Of a stretch of 64,000 nt of DNA, positions 45,610 to 54,213 are shown one piece after another (the first letter of the stretch is position 1; the number at the start of each line of letters is the position of its first letter). This DNA is from Pseudobacteriovorax antillogorgiicola. Its GTDB lineage: Bacteria; Bdellovibrionota_B; Oligoflexia; Oligoflexales; Oligoflexaceae. The notes beneath the pieces are model-generated. The model was given only the letters and a program-made list of their open reading frames with translations, had not been told where the DNA came from and ran no database searches. The position numbers and the translations under genes are program-made. The DNA is taken from contig NZ_FWZT01000020.1 of the NCBI RefSeq assembly GCF_900177345.1, forward strand, positions 62,001 through 126,000, written 5' to 3'.

Positions 45610-46050
45610 ATGTCTATCAGACATCTTTTGTGCATTGGCAGTGTTAGTTTAGCTTTCAGCACAGGAGCACTAGCTTCAGACGATCATGACCACGACCATG
45701 GCGGCGAATTTGACTTTGATGAGTTTGCGCTGGTTTTGGAGGGCCAAGATTTTGATGGGGAAGCCTGTTACCTAGGAATAATCGAAGAATCTGTTGATAA
45801 AGAGGGGAATACTACATTATTAGTTGAGACTAGCTTTGCTCATGGGACCGAAGTACCAGGCGAATTTGAGGTAGTTTTAACGGAAGGTTCAGAGCGAGTC
45901 TTGTCTTCGAACGAGAACGGCAGTCAGTTCGCTCTATTCTTCGACCAAGATGCCAGCGTCTCAGGTGCGAGCCAATATCTGGTGAGATGGCCCCATGATG
46001 ATCACTTTCATACCGATGGATGCTATAACCTCGGGTTGATGGAACTCTAA
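45610..46050 (+). CDS. Exported His-rich protein with one probable metal-binding module
   Basis: The 146-residue protein starts at ATG 45610, with GAGGAG before it. The signal peptide is cleaved after ALAS, leaving a mature N terminus DDHDHDHGG that looks metal-binding. A single copy of the module shared with the divergent lipoprotein follows: EACYLG, TSFAHG and PHDDHFHTDGC. It is likely a soluble periplasmic metal-binding protein. The TonB receptor gene begins 205 bases downstream, and its own C terminus is also His-rich. Confidence 0.78.
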   Translation: MSIRHLLCIGSVSLAFSTGALASDDHDHDHGGEFDFDEFALVLEGQDFDGEACYLGIIEESVDKEGNTTLLVETSFAHGTEVPGEFEVVLTEGSERVLSSNENGSQFALFFDQDASVSGASQYLVRWPHDDHFHTDGCYNLGLMEL

Positions 46051-46255
46051 CCTTGTTTTGACCTGCTGCGAAGGAACAGGTGGCTCAATATATGCCAATA
46101 GTAGTGTGTATTTATGACTTAATTTATTGGGCTCCCTAGCAACTGGCGGATGCATATTAATACCAGTATTTGCAACTAATTTTTCCTTCGCAGTTTCATC
46201 TTTACTTTGATCTACAACTCCTGTCTCTCCATGGGGCGGGAGTTTCCGGAGAATC

Positions 46256-48406
46256 ATGAATAAGTTTCTAGCTCTGTTCAGTTTGATATTTTGCCCGCCT
46301 CTCATAGCTAATCCAAAAAATGATGAAGAGCATAAAAGGGATTTTCCTAAAGACGAGCCCCTCGAAGTGATCGAAGTCGTCAGTGATCGCATTGAGCCTT
46401 TGACTAAAGAGCTGAAGGAGGACGCCACAGCAAAAACTGAAGTGCTAAGCGGGGATGGTCTTCGAAAATTCGGAGCACAAACCTTGGCTGATGCCATTCG
46501 TCAGGCCATAGGTGTTGATACGCAGATGTTTTGCGCGAACTGCGGGGCGAAGCGAATCTCGATCAACGGTCTTCGGGGAGAGCATACAACGATCTTAGTC
46601 GATGGCTTCCCGATGCATTCTACAGTGTCGTCATTCTACGGGATCGACGCAGTTCCTATGATAGGAATCGAAAAGATAGAGGTTCATCGCGGTGCCGGCG
46701 CCTCGTTGGAGGTTGCGGAGTCCATTGGTGGGGCGATCAATCTCATCAGCCAGGAACCGGTACGGGACTCTATCAGCTTTGATTTTGAACAGGGTTCTGC
46801 TGGGAGTCGCCAGACGAGCATCCTTGGGTCTGCAGTGTGGCAGAGCGGACACCTGATGCTTACAGTTTTTGATGGCTTTTCCCCTCACTGGGATATCGAT
46901 GACAACCACGTCGCGGAATCTCCCCAAAGAAGCACAAGAGCTGTGAGTGGTCAGTTTAAAGTCGATCTTGGCAGTCATTCACGATTGAGTGGTCGCGTTT
47001 CCCAGTCAAGCCTTGAAACCATTGGTGGCAATACCGAAGGGTTTAAACCAAATGCCTATTCACCAATTCAAGCCGAGACAACGGACTTTGATGCTGGAGA
47101 TGTGAGGCTCGACTATATCGGCGATATCCATCGCATCACCGAACTGATCGAGGTGAAGCGCTCAGAGCGGGCCCTGCGCTGGGACCTTAGCCTTAGTAAT
47201 GAGGCCTCACTGGCAGTGATGGCCTCCCAAACGACGCAAAACCAAGATGGGATCTACTCCCATGCGTTTGACTACAATAATGAAGATAAGATTGACTTTG
47301 CTAGCATGACCTATCGGCACCTGGTAGGGGATCATCTCCTTTCCCTCGGGGTCGATTACAAGGACCAGCGCATGACGTCTTTTTCTCAGGCACTCTATGT
47401 GGATCGCAGCCCTCCTTTGAGTGCCGATAACTTCGTGTTTTATAGTCGTGGAGTCTACCTCATGGATGAATGGCAGGTAAATTCTGATGTTATGATCAAT
47501 CTGGCACTCAGAACTGATCAGCTGGACGTCCGCTGGCGTGAGCTTGGAGAGGAGTTAAGCGAACAGGTTGTGGCACCCCGTATGTTGGCCTTGGTAGACC
47601 ACACGGAGCATATTAGTTCGCGACTAGCTATAGGCCTAGGCTACCGACCACCACTTACCCTGTTCGAGTCTGAGCATGGCAACAGCCATGATGGTTTCGT
47701 GGTCGACATTGATGAAATAGAGCGGGCTGAATCTGCAGTCTATGCATTTAGCTTAAACTATCCTGCATGGTTTAGCACCTGGAGTGCTCACTATACAAAG
47801 CTCAAAAATATGTCCTACGGCATTGACCGCATCTCGCAGGGTCTTCCCATCCTGTTTGTTAACGCCGACGAAAATTTTGAAATTTATGCGTTCGATTGGT
47901 TCTTTGGGGGTAAGCCCAGCCATGATACGGAAGTCCAAATAGGAGTGGAGAGGTTCCTTTTTAGTGATAGCTATGCGGAAAAGCTCCCCACAGCAGCCAT
48001 TGAGTTCCAAGCGTCGTTGGATGCCTCCTTAAAACATGACTGGGGTCAATTTGATAGTCAGGTCACATATGTGGGGCCTCGTAACCTGGCTCGATATGGC
48101 TATGATGAGCACTTCAACGTGTATAACACCGACGTTACTAGCGATCAGTTTGGCCAAGTATCAGAGCCCAAGTCGACCCAGGTGCCTGGCTATGTTCTGG
48201 CCCATCTTGGATATCAACTGCCTTTGGGCTCTCATTTTGAGCTGAAGCTGCGCGTGACGAACCTTCTGGATTTTACTCAGACATCCTGGGGTGATAGCCC
48301 AGCTACCTGGCACTGGCATGAGACTCATGCTCACTTCGATAATTTCCATACCTGGGGGCCCTTGCAGGGCCGTGAATATGTTATCGGATTGCGGGGGAGC
48401 TGGTAG
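46256..48406 (+). CDS. TonB-dependent outer-membrane receptor, probable metal or metallophore uptake
   Basis: The 716-residue receptor has a signal peptide, a TonB-box-like EVIEVVSDR, a plug domain (ISINGLRGEHTTILVDGFP, then IEVHRGAGASLEVAESIGGAINL) and a C-terminal barrel ending in GLRGSW. The plug carries an unusual C-x2-C (FCANCGAKR). A surface-type His cluster lies near the C terminus (WHWHETHAHFDNFH). Next to the His-rich exported proteins it probably imports zinc or another transition metal. It is not a siderophore receptor by any direct evidence. CGGAG precedes the ATG. Confidence 0.85.
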   Translation: MNKFLALFSLIFCPPLIANPKNDEEHKRDFPKDEPLEVIEVVSDRIEPLTKELKEDATAKTEVLSGDGLRKFGAQTLADAIRQAIGVDTQMFCANCGAKRISINGLRGEHTTILVDGFPMHSTVSSFYGIDAVPMIGIEKIEVHRGAGASLEVAESIGGAINLISQEPVRDSISFDFEQGSAGSRQTSILGSAVWQSGHLMLTVFDGFSPHWDIDDNHVAESPQRSTRAVSGQFKVDLGSHSRLSGRVSQSSLETIGGNTEGFKPNAYSPIQAETTDFDAGDVRLDYIGDIHRITELIEVKRSERALRWDLSLSNEASLAVMASQTTQNQDGIYSHAFDYNNEDKIDFASMTYRHLVGDHLLSLGVDYKDQRMTSFSQALYVDRSPPLSADNFVFYSRGVYLMDEWQVNSDVMINLALRTDQLDVRWRELGEELSEQVVAPRMLALVDHTEHISSRLAIGLGYRPPLTLFESEHGNSHDGFVVDIDEIERAESAVYAFSLNYPAWFSTWSAHYTKLKNMSYGIDRISQGLPILFVNADENFEIYAFDWFFGGKPSHDTEVQIGVERFLFSDSYAEKLPTAAIEFQASLDASLKHDWGQFDSQVTYVGPRNLARYGYDEHFNVYNTDVTSDQFGQVSEPKSTQVPGYVLAHLGYQLPLGSHFELKLRVTNLLDFTQTSWGDSPATWHWHETHAHFDNFHTWGPLQGREYVIGLRGSW

Positions 48407-48428
48407 CGTAAGGTGGCGAGCTACGTTC

Positions 48429-48725
48429 TCAATCATAGGACTTCTTCGTGCGGGCCAAAGCCCGCTCGCGACGTTCCGCAGCATCGACGATTTTGATGAT
48501 TTCTGGGGCATTGAGCAGAATATCAATGATATGCATTTTAAGGTGTCTGGTATCGATCGGCTCTACATCGTAGATTCCAACTTCTAGTAGGCGACGACAT
48601 ACAAGGCGCCTAAGCTCGTCTTGTTCGACTCGCCATTCTTCAATGACCTTCTTCACTTCTTTGGAGTCGAAGGCTTGCTTAACGAAAATGAAAACTGGTA
48701 TCGCCGAAGTGTACACCGAAGGCAC
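48429..48725 (-). CDS. Small charged protein of unknown function
   Basis: This is a 98-codon frame from a GTG at 48725. The second half reads as a plausible helical soluble protein (RRLLEVGIYDVEPIDTRHLK, then NAPEIIKIVDAAERRER). No family is recognised and no convincing SD precedes the start, so the true start may be further downstream. It converges on the TonB receptor gene with a 22-base gap. Confidence 0.45.
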   Translation of the reverse strand: MPSVYTSAIPVFIFVKQAFDSKEVKKVIEEWRVEQDELRRLVCRRLLEVGIYDVEPIDTRHLKMHIIDILLNAPEIIKIVDAAERRERALARTKKSYD

Positions 48726-49067
48726 CCTTGTGCTGTATGTTGTTCTCTTTGACCTTCCTCAGATTATCGGTAATTCCTCATAGGGATTGAGCCAACGGAT
48801 TTGCTTGCAGCTTGACCCTAGGGCTGAAGCTGGAGCAAATCGTTGTCTCTAATTGCGTTAAGGCTGAATGTTTAAGAAATGTCAAAGTAAGCAGGGCCTC
48901 TTTGCATGACCAGTTCTATACTTTAGTCTTTTACTAATAGTAAGATATCACATAAGTAATTAATTGTATTAATCAATTGGTGGATGTTGAACAACTGTTT
49001 TAGTCTGATCCATCTACTCCGATTTAGACTAATTACTTAATCAGTCTGATCGAAAGCGCTTTCTAAT
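48726..49067. other. Intergenic region with an imperfect hairpin
   Basis: The 342-base region holds an imperfect inverted repeat (GATTTGCTTGCAGCTT near 48798 and its partner ending about 48841). A very AT-rich stretch before 49068 is probably the old promoter of the deleted sensor-kinase gene. No coding frame is supported. Confidence 0.4.
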
Positions 49068-49972
49068 ATGCGTTGTGCCCTAGGAGACCTACACGCAATG
49101 TTTTTTAGAATCATTTTTATCTGGTTTATCACAGGGTGGTCGAGCTTAGCACAGGGGAATCTAGCAGCGAAACAAGGAGTCATAGACCTTACCGAATGGG
49201 ACCTGCTATCAAAACCAGTTCTTACCCTAAAGGGCGAATATGGATTTTATTGGGCTAGAGACGATGACGAAACAAGTATTTCAGACCGGTTGGACTACAG
49301 AGTCATTCCCAATACCTGGGATCAATCGCTGGCACCGTCTACCCAGCCTAAGAATGGGGTCCCGACGTTCAGGCTGCATGTCCTGCTGCCTGATGTGAGT
49401 TCAGAAATTGGGATCGTTTTTCGTGAAATTGCGATTGTTCACAAAGTACTGATTGGCGGCCAGCCTGTATTTTCTTTAGGGCCTCCAGGAGTCATTCCTG
49501 ATATTCACCGATCTAGCATCTCCTGAGAGAAATCTTTATTCACCTTTTCAAGAACTCTTTAGATCACGGTATTGAATCACCTCACTGTAGACGTTCGAAG
49601 GGTAAATCCGTAACAGGAGAAATATTCATCAAGTTAAGGCCATCGGAGGAGAATCTGGTGATTGAGGTTTGGGATGATGGTCAAGGCTTGAACATTGAGA
49701 AGATTCGTCGAAAGATGAACCCCAGTTCCGCTGCGTTGACTAGCAAAGATCTCGCGCATGCTATTTTTCAATCTGGGTTTTTGACAAAAAACCAAGTGAA
49801 TCATGTCTCCGGGCGAGGCATCGGCATGGATGCTGTCCGCAACTCTCTGGAGAGTCACGGTGCTTCCATTCACATAAAGCTTCGCCCAGAGGATTATGGG
49901 TGTGATCAGTTTACGGTCTTTAGCTTCGTTATAGCTATCCCTAGGGGCTACTTTGTCATCCAGCAGGACTAA
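49068..49972 (+). pseudogene. Remnant of a 7TMR-DISM-type sensor kinase with internal deletion and frameshift
   Basis: The first 152 codons encode a signal peptide and a periplasmic domain of the DISMED2 kind (LTLKGEYGFYWARDDD, IPNTWDQS, FRLHVLLPD). After the stop at 49524-49526, another frame starting near 49523 continues directly into a CheA-like HATPase tail: IHLFKNSLDHGIESP, VWDDGQGLNI and VSGRGIGMDAVRNSLESHG, to 49972. The seven-helix and dimerisation parts normally between them are missing. An internal deletion that fused the two ends out of frame explains this best. An adjacent pair of unrelated small genes is much less likely. Confidence 0.75.
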
Positions 49973-50048
49973 AGCCGGATTCAAACTGACTAGTGACTAA
50001 GCATACAGCGATGTCCTAGGGCTATGGCTCACCTCTACCAGTGGCACT

Positions 50049-50696
50049 TTAGGGGTACAAGGCGTCGAGTGTCGCAATGTCGTCAGCTGAGAGGTCGTTG
50101 GTGCCATTGCAATATCCCATGACGGAATCACTATCGAAGTCGTCTCCGAAGTATACAATGTGCCCCGCTTCAGGGGCTGATTCTCCAGTTTGGCAATTTA
50201 CTGGGGCATCGGTCCGAGCATGCTCGTGGCGAAGACCGAGTGCGTGACCAAACTCGTGAACGTCGGTACCCACGTACTGGGCGGGGTCAATAAACATATT
50301 GAAGTTATCAGCAGGGGTGATGTCCGTACAGTCACTAAAACTATCAACGCCAGGCCCTAGCTGGCTACACCCGGTAACATTGCCAATGAAAATGAGTGTC
50401 CAAAAATCCACTGGCGTGAGACCGATGCGAATCGCTGGTGAAGGTGTGTTGTTATCGCATTCTCCCCAACCCGTGAATCGAATGTTCTGGGTTTGATTGT
50501 AGTTCCGAGTGACACGACGTTGCACATCCAAAGCAACCGCAGGGTGATCTGCAGAATTGGTGAAGCAGACAGGAATCGCTCCTGGATTGGGCCACAGATT
50601 ACTGTTGTCAGCTATGCCACTTGGGCTTGAGTGCTGAGTCTCAGCGCCGCAGGAATTAATTAAAACAAGCGCTAGTAGTGTTGAAAAACGTCTCAT
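50049..50696 (-). CDS. Metzincin-type metalloprotease lipoprotein (paralogue 2)
   Basis: The 215-residue lipoprotein (Cys16 in LINSC) has H147-E148, H151 and H157 in HEFGHALGLRHEH and a Met-turn SVMGYC. It shares long stretches with the protein at 31498-32163: P-x-A/P-I-P-V-C-F, YNxTxxIRF-x-GWG and the repeated ending S-A-D/G-D-I-A-x-L-D-A-L-Y. Pairs of Cys occupy the same places, so the two are recent paralogues 18 kb apart. It probably acts on extracellular or periplasmic proteins. It is monocistronic. Confidence 0.85.
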   Translation of the reverse strand: MRRFSTLLALVLINSCGAETQHSSPSGIADNSNLWPNPGAIPVCFTNSADHPAVALDVQRRVTRNYNQTQNIRFTGWGECDNNTPSPAIRIGLTPVDFWTLIFIGNVTGCSQLGPGVDSFSDCTDITPADNFNMFIDPAQYVGTDVHEFGHALGLRHEHARTDAPVNCQTGESAPEAGHIVYFGDDFDSDSVMGYCNGTNDLSADDIATLDALYP

Positions 50697-50870
50697 TGTT
50701 AATGTCCTCTTTAGTATTTATCTATTTTTTAAATAGTTCTTTAAGGAGATTAACTCAACGCTTTAGTTAATAGATTCGTTTAGAATTGTTGAAATGAAGT
50801 CATGGATTAAATTATGCAATAGTGGCATTATTTTTTACTGGACTCAAGGGTGCTTCAGTAGTGGTGGGAG

Positions 50871-50895
50871 AAGGGAAAGCCAAATGGCTTCCCTT
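50871..50895 (-). terminator. Hairpin after the MDR oxidoreductase gene
   Basis: AAGGGAA(A)GCC and GGCTTCCCTT form a 10-bp stem with one bulged A and a 4-nt loop, just after the stop at 50906 on the minus strand. The T-run is missing. Confidence 0.4.
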
Positions 50896-50905
50896 GCCAT
50901 TGATC

Positions 50906-51910
50906 TTAAACTTTAACCATCAACTTACCAACGTTGTCGCCAGTGAAGAGCATGTTCAATGCTTCAGGTAGTTTCTCAAAACCTTCAACAACAGTCTCTT
51001 TATGCTTGATCTTGCCTTCTATCATCCACTGGCCAAGTTCTTTAACAGCTTCGCCCATGCGCTCTTGATAATCCAAGATGATAAAACCCTGGAGCGTGAC
51101 TCGCTTCATCAAAAGCTGCGAGAAATTATAAGGGCCAGGAACTGGTTTCTCAGCGTTATAGGATGAGATGAGACCACAAAGTGGAATCCGGCTGAACAAG
51201 TTCATGCGTGGAAGCACGGCGTCCAGGATCTCACCGCCGACGTTCTCAAAGTAGACATCGATGCCATCGGGGCAAAGCTCGTCGAGCTTACCAGCAACAT
51301 CATCCTTCTTGTAGTTGATGGTGCCATCGACACCTAGCTCGTCTTCCAGCATCTTGCATTTCTCATCAGTGCCGGCAATGCCAACCACTCGCATGCCTTT
51401 GATCTTGGCGATCTGACAAACGACGGTTCCTACAGCTCCTGCCGCCGCAGAGACAACGATGGTTTCTCCTTCTTTGGGTTTACCGATATCTAGGAGGCCG
51501 AAATAGGCTGTGGTCCCAGTCATCCCTAATGGCCCAAGCAAAGCTGATTTTGGAACATTGCCTAGGGGAGGAACTTTCTGAACGAAATCACCATTGCTGA
51601 CCGCATGGGTTTGCCAACCGATGATGCCACTGACGATATCGCCTTTTTCAAAGCCAGAGTGCTTAGACTCAATCACTGTACCCACGCCACCAGCTCGCAT
51701 CACTTCTCCGACTTGTACGGGAGGCATGTACTGGTCAATATCAGCCATCCAGATGCGGTTGGTAGGATCGAGGCTGATATAATCCGTTTGAATTAAGAAT
51801 TCGCCGTCTTTCAGCTCGGGCACAGGAGCTTCAGCCATCTCAAAATCGTCTTGTTTCGCCATGCCTTCGGGCCGTCGGGCTAATTTGAAGTGTTTATTGA
51901 GGTACGTCAT
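50906..51910 (-). CDS. Zinc-independent MDR-family NADP-dependent oxidoreductase (CurA/PTGR-like)
   Basis: The 334-residue medium-chain reductase lacks zinc-ligand Cys. It has the GroES-like N-terminal half (EFLIQTDYISLDPTNR), MTGTTAYFGLLDIG, and the NADP loop VSAAAGAVGTVVCQIAK. This matches the leukotriene B4 12-hydroxydehydrogenase / CurA group, which reduces enone double bonds of reactive aldehydes and ketones. It is divergent from ohr, sharing a 190-base region with two operator-like palindromes. A role in oxidative or electrophile stress is therefore likely. Confidence 0.88.
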   Translation of the reverse strand: MTYLNKHFKLARRPEGMAKQDDFEMAEAPVPELKDGEFLIQTDYISLDPTNRIWMADIDQYMPPVQVGEVMRAGGVGTVIESKHSGFEKGDIVSGIIGWQTHAVSNGDFVQKVPPLGNVPKSALLGPLGMTGTTAYFGLLDIGKPKEGETIVVSAAAGAVGTVVCQIAKIKGMRVVGIAGTDEKCKMLEDELGVDGTINYKKDDVAGKLDELCPDGIDVYFENVGGEILDAVLPRMNLFSRIPLCGLISSYNAEKPVPGPYNFSQLLMKRVTLQGFIILDYQERMGEAVKELGQWMIEGKIKHKETVVEGFEKLPEALNMLFTGDNVGKLMVKV

Positions 51911-52024
51911 AGATCTCTCCTTCGCCTAAATAAGCTGTTGATATATGGGCAGTTTTACGGGGTCTGCCCTCAGATCGCAAGGGCCAATTACAAGAAAAGT
52001 GTGGCACCTCGCAAAAAAGTACTT

Positions 52025-52045
52025 GGACAAAACTATATTTTGTCC
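52025..52045. promoter_or_regulatory. Perfect 8-5-8 palindrome, possible operator
   Basis: GGACAAAA-CTATA-TTTTGTCC is a perfect inverted repeat between the divergent MDR oxidoreductase and ohr genes. It does not match the OhrR box, so a second regulator may act here. Confidence 0.55.
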
Positions 52046-52058
52046 GAATATATTGTGT

Positions 52059-52071
52059 GCAATTTAATTGC
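52059..52071. promoter_or_regulatory. OhrR-box-like operator upstream of ohr
   Basis: GCAATT-T-AATTGC lies 30 bases upstream of the ohr start. It matches the OhrR half-site pattern (CAATT/AATTG) known from Bacillus and proteobacteria. The adjacent ohrR-like gene supplies the likely repressor. Confidence 0.65.
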
Positions 52072-52100
52072 CTCAGATATTAATCTCAAGGAGAAAAGTT

Positions 52101-52529
52101 ATGAAAGCCGTTTACTCAAGCAAAGTTTTTACAACTGGTGGCCGAAATGGGAAAGTAGAGTCCGAAGATGGTCTATTGAAGGTTGACCTCAGTCTGCCGA
52201 AGAGCCTTGGCGGCAGTGGTAAGGCTACAAACCCCGAGCAGCTCTTTGCCGCCGGATATGCCGCTTGCTTCGAAAATGCTGTTCTTCACGTGGCGGCAGG
52301 AGAAAAGGTCAAGATTGCAGAAAGTAAGGTTGAAGCTGAGGTGGCTCTTTACACTCTTGACGACGGTCGCTTTAACGTTGGAATCACGTTAAACCTATTC
52401 CTAGAAGGAATCGAGGCAGCCCAAGCGAAGGACCTAATCGAGAAAGCCCATGTCGTTTGTCCATATTCAAACGCCACCAGGGGTAACATAGGAATATCGA
52501 TCCTTCATAAAGGTGAGAAAATAGTTTAA
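52101..52529 (+). CDS. ohr: Organic hydroperoxide resistance protein Ohr
   Basis: The 142-residue OsmC/Ohr-fold peroxidase begins MKAVYSSKVFTTGGRNGKV. It has the two catalytic Cys in AAGYAACFENAV (near residue 60) and HVVCPYSNATRGNI (near 125), the hallmark of Ohr. It reduces organic and lipid hydroperoxides using lipoylated partners. ATG 52101 has AAGGAG seven bases upstream; the longer frame lacks an SD. ohrR follows after 69 bases, and an OhrR-like box precedes the gene. Confidence 0.94.
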   Translation: MKAVYSSKVFTTGGRNGKVESEDGLLKVDLSLPKSLGGSGKATNPEQLFAAGYAACFENAVLHVAAGEKVKIAESKVEAEVALYTLDDGRFNVGITLNLFLEGIEAAQAKDLIEKAHVVCPYSNATRGNIGISILHKGEKIV

Positions 52530-52535
52530 TAAAAA

Positions 52536-52551
52536 GGGGTTTTAGAACCCC
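52536..52551. terminator. Short hairpin between ohr and ohrR
   Basis: GGGGTT-TTAG-AACCCC is a 6-bp stem with five A residues on its left. It has a T-run only when read on the minus strand. On the plus strand it may attenuate ohr-to-ohrR read-through or block antisense transcription. Confidence 0.4.
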
Positions 52552-52598
52552 GTCCGCAATCCTCGAAGAGGGCAGGACATAGTTGAAGGAGCTTGGGT

Positions 52599-53045
52599 TT
52601 GGATAACGACATCTACGAAAACCTTAAACTTGATCGGCAGCTTTGCTTTCTGCTCTATGCCAGCTCAAAGGGTATGGTCCAAGCTTATAAACCTTTTCTT
52701 GGCAAGCTTGGCATTACCTATCCCCAATATTTGGTGATGCTTGTTTTATGGGAAGAGGACAATATTCCTCTCAAGCAGCTCGGCTCCCGCTTATTTCTCG
52801 ACTCAGGAACGTTAACCCCCATGTTGAAGCGTCTCGCCTCACAGGGCTTTTTAATCAAAGAGCGATCGGTGGACGATGAACGGGAAATTCGCATTCGTCT
52901 GACTGAACAAGGTCAAAAGCTCAAGGATGCTGCCAAAGATATCCCTGTCAACATGAGCTGTGAGTTGGAACTTACCGAAGATTACATCGAACAATTGAAA
53001 GAGCTTCTGAAAGCCTTTGTCAGCAAGACCTGTGGCTCTCCATAA
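52599..53045 (+). CDS. ohrR: MarR-family peroxide-sensing repressor OhrR
   Basis: The 148-residue winged-helix protein contains the OhrR N-terminal signature LKLDRQLCFLLYASS with the reactive Cys (near residue 15). YPQYLVMLVLWEED and LDSGTLTPMLKRL form the recognition helix. Extra Cys near the C terminus (NMSCELE, SKTCGSP) could make the two-Cys oxidation type. I chose the TTG at 52599, seven bases after GAAGGAG; the TTG six bases earlier is too close to it. It should repress ohr until oxidised by organic peroxide. Confidence 0.9.
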   Translation: MDNDIYENLKLDRQLCFLLYASSKGMVQAYKPFLGKLGITYPQYLVMLVLWEEDNIPLKQLGSRLFLDSGTLTPMLKRLASQGFLIKERSVDDEREIRIRLTEQGQKLKDAAKDIPVNMSCELELTEDYIEQLKELLKAFVSKTCGSP

Positions 53046-53072
53046 CTTGGGTTTCGGGAATCGACGGCTATG

Positions 53073-53444
53073 CTACGAGGCTTGGTGCTCAGAATCGGTC
53101 TGAGTGAGGCGTCGGATGGCGGCCCCGAGTCTATCGAAGCTGAGTGGCTTTGCCATGAGTTCGCCGTTAAAGTCAATGGCAGCGAGAATTTCAGGGTCAG
53201 CACCACTGACAAAGATTATCGGGCATGTGGCTCCCGAAGAGATCAAGCGGCGGGCGACCTCGTCGCCTTTCATGCCTGGTAGCATATAGTCGAGAACGAC
53301 AATGTCGATGGACTCTTCACCAAAAATTTTGATAGTTTCCTCGCCATTTCCAGCATCGAAAACCTGAAAACCCTGATGTTCAAGTTGCCTTTTGGCCACT
53401 TCTCGAAAGAAGGGATCATCGTCAACGACGAGAACTGAAGTCAT
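53073..53444 (-). CDS. Single-domain response regulator
   Basis: The 123-residue receiver domain has no output domain. The acidic pocket is DDD at residues 8-10, the phosphoacceptor is Asp52 in VVLDYMLPG, and the conserved Lys is in MAKPLS. I chose ATG 53444. The frame extends to an ATG at 53561 but would add 39 residues not seen in receivers. Stand-alone receivers act as phosphorelay shuttles or CheY-like switches. The nearby hybrid kinase (56841) is one possible partner. Confidence 0.82.
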   Translation of the reverse strand: MTSVLVVDDDPFFREVAKRQLEHQGFQVFDAGNGEETIKIFGEESIDIVVLDYMLPGMKGDEVARRLISSGATCPIIFVSGADPEILAAIDFNGELMAKPLSFDRLGAAIRRLTQTDSEHQAS

Positions 53445-53614
53445 GGCAAGTCCGTGATTTGAAGCAAACAGTTCAAAGGGATACCGATATGGTACCATAC
53501 CCAGAGCCTTGTTTCTAATAGCCGTCACACCGACAGCCTTGAGAGCCGACTTTCGGAGCATTTACAGTGCTTCAAGAATCGGGCATTCTAGAGGGAAAAT
53601 ACAAGGAGTTCATT

Positions 53615-54145
53615 ATGTTGCGATTTTTTCTTGCCTCACTTTTAGTAGTCTCAAGCCCAGGATTAGCTGCTAGTACTCTGTATGACATCCCATTCAAGAC
53701 GATCAGTGGCAAATCATCTAGCCTTAAAGAATACAAAGGCAAGGCGATCGTGGTGGTCAACACTGCCTCGAAGTGCGGATACACTGGACAATTGGATGAC
53801 CTTCAAAAGATCTATTCCAAATACAAGGACAAAGGCTTGGTCGTGCTTGGATTCCCATCGAATAGTTTCAAGCAAGAGCTGGAAGATGACACTCAAGTAG
53901 CAAAGTTCTGTAAAATAAATTACGGAGTTAAATTCCCTATGGCGTCCATTGTGGCTGTCAAAGGCAAAGACGCTCATCCCATTTTTTCGTATCTCACAGA
54001 CAAAGATCCTGAAAAAGGTGGTGATGTGCGGTGGAACTTTGAAAAATTTATCATCTCCCGCGATGGTAAGGTCGTGAAGCGATTTCGCTCTTCTGAAAGT
54101 CCCAGCTCAAAGACTTTTGTGCAAGAGCTCCGCAAAGTGATCTGA
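53615..54145 (+). CDS. Glutathione peroxidase family protein, exported
   Basis: The 176-residue protein has a Sec signal peptide (about residues 1-20, SSPGLAAS), so it is periplasmic. The active site reads VVNTASKCGYTGQ with Cys in place of selenocysteine. FPSNSF supplies part of the site and VRWNFEKF the catalytic Trp/Asn. Such Cys-type enzymes usually take electrons from thioredoxin and detoxify hydroperoxides. ATG 53615 has AAGGAG seven bases upstream. It adds to the peroxide-defence genes ohr and ohrR nearby. Confidence 0.92.
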   Translation: MLRFFLASLLVVSSPGLAASTLYDIPFKTISGKSSSLKEYKGKAIVVVNTASKCGYTGQLDDLQKIYSKYKDKGLVVLGFPSNSFKQELEDDTQVAKFCKINYGVKFPMASIVAVKGKDAHPIFSYLTDKDPEKGGDVRWNFEKFIISRDGKVVKRFRSSESPSSKTFVQELRKVI

Positions 54146-54213
54146 GGCCTTGACCCAAGGCAAGTGCCAGAATAGATTGTCTCAACGTCTGAAGACTTTG
54201 GAGATCCGGCACC

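Noticed and set aside
45961-46497. 178-codon minus-strand frame overlapping the start of the TonB receptor and end of the His-rich gene
   Set aside because: The middle part reads rather protein-like, but both ends lie opposite well-supported genes and no SD or family match is evident.
49981-50010. Short match to one arm of palindromic copy A (GTGACTAAGCA)
   Set aside because: Only eleven bases match and there is no inverted partner or core, so chance is likely.
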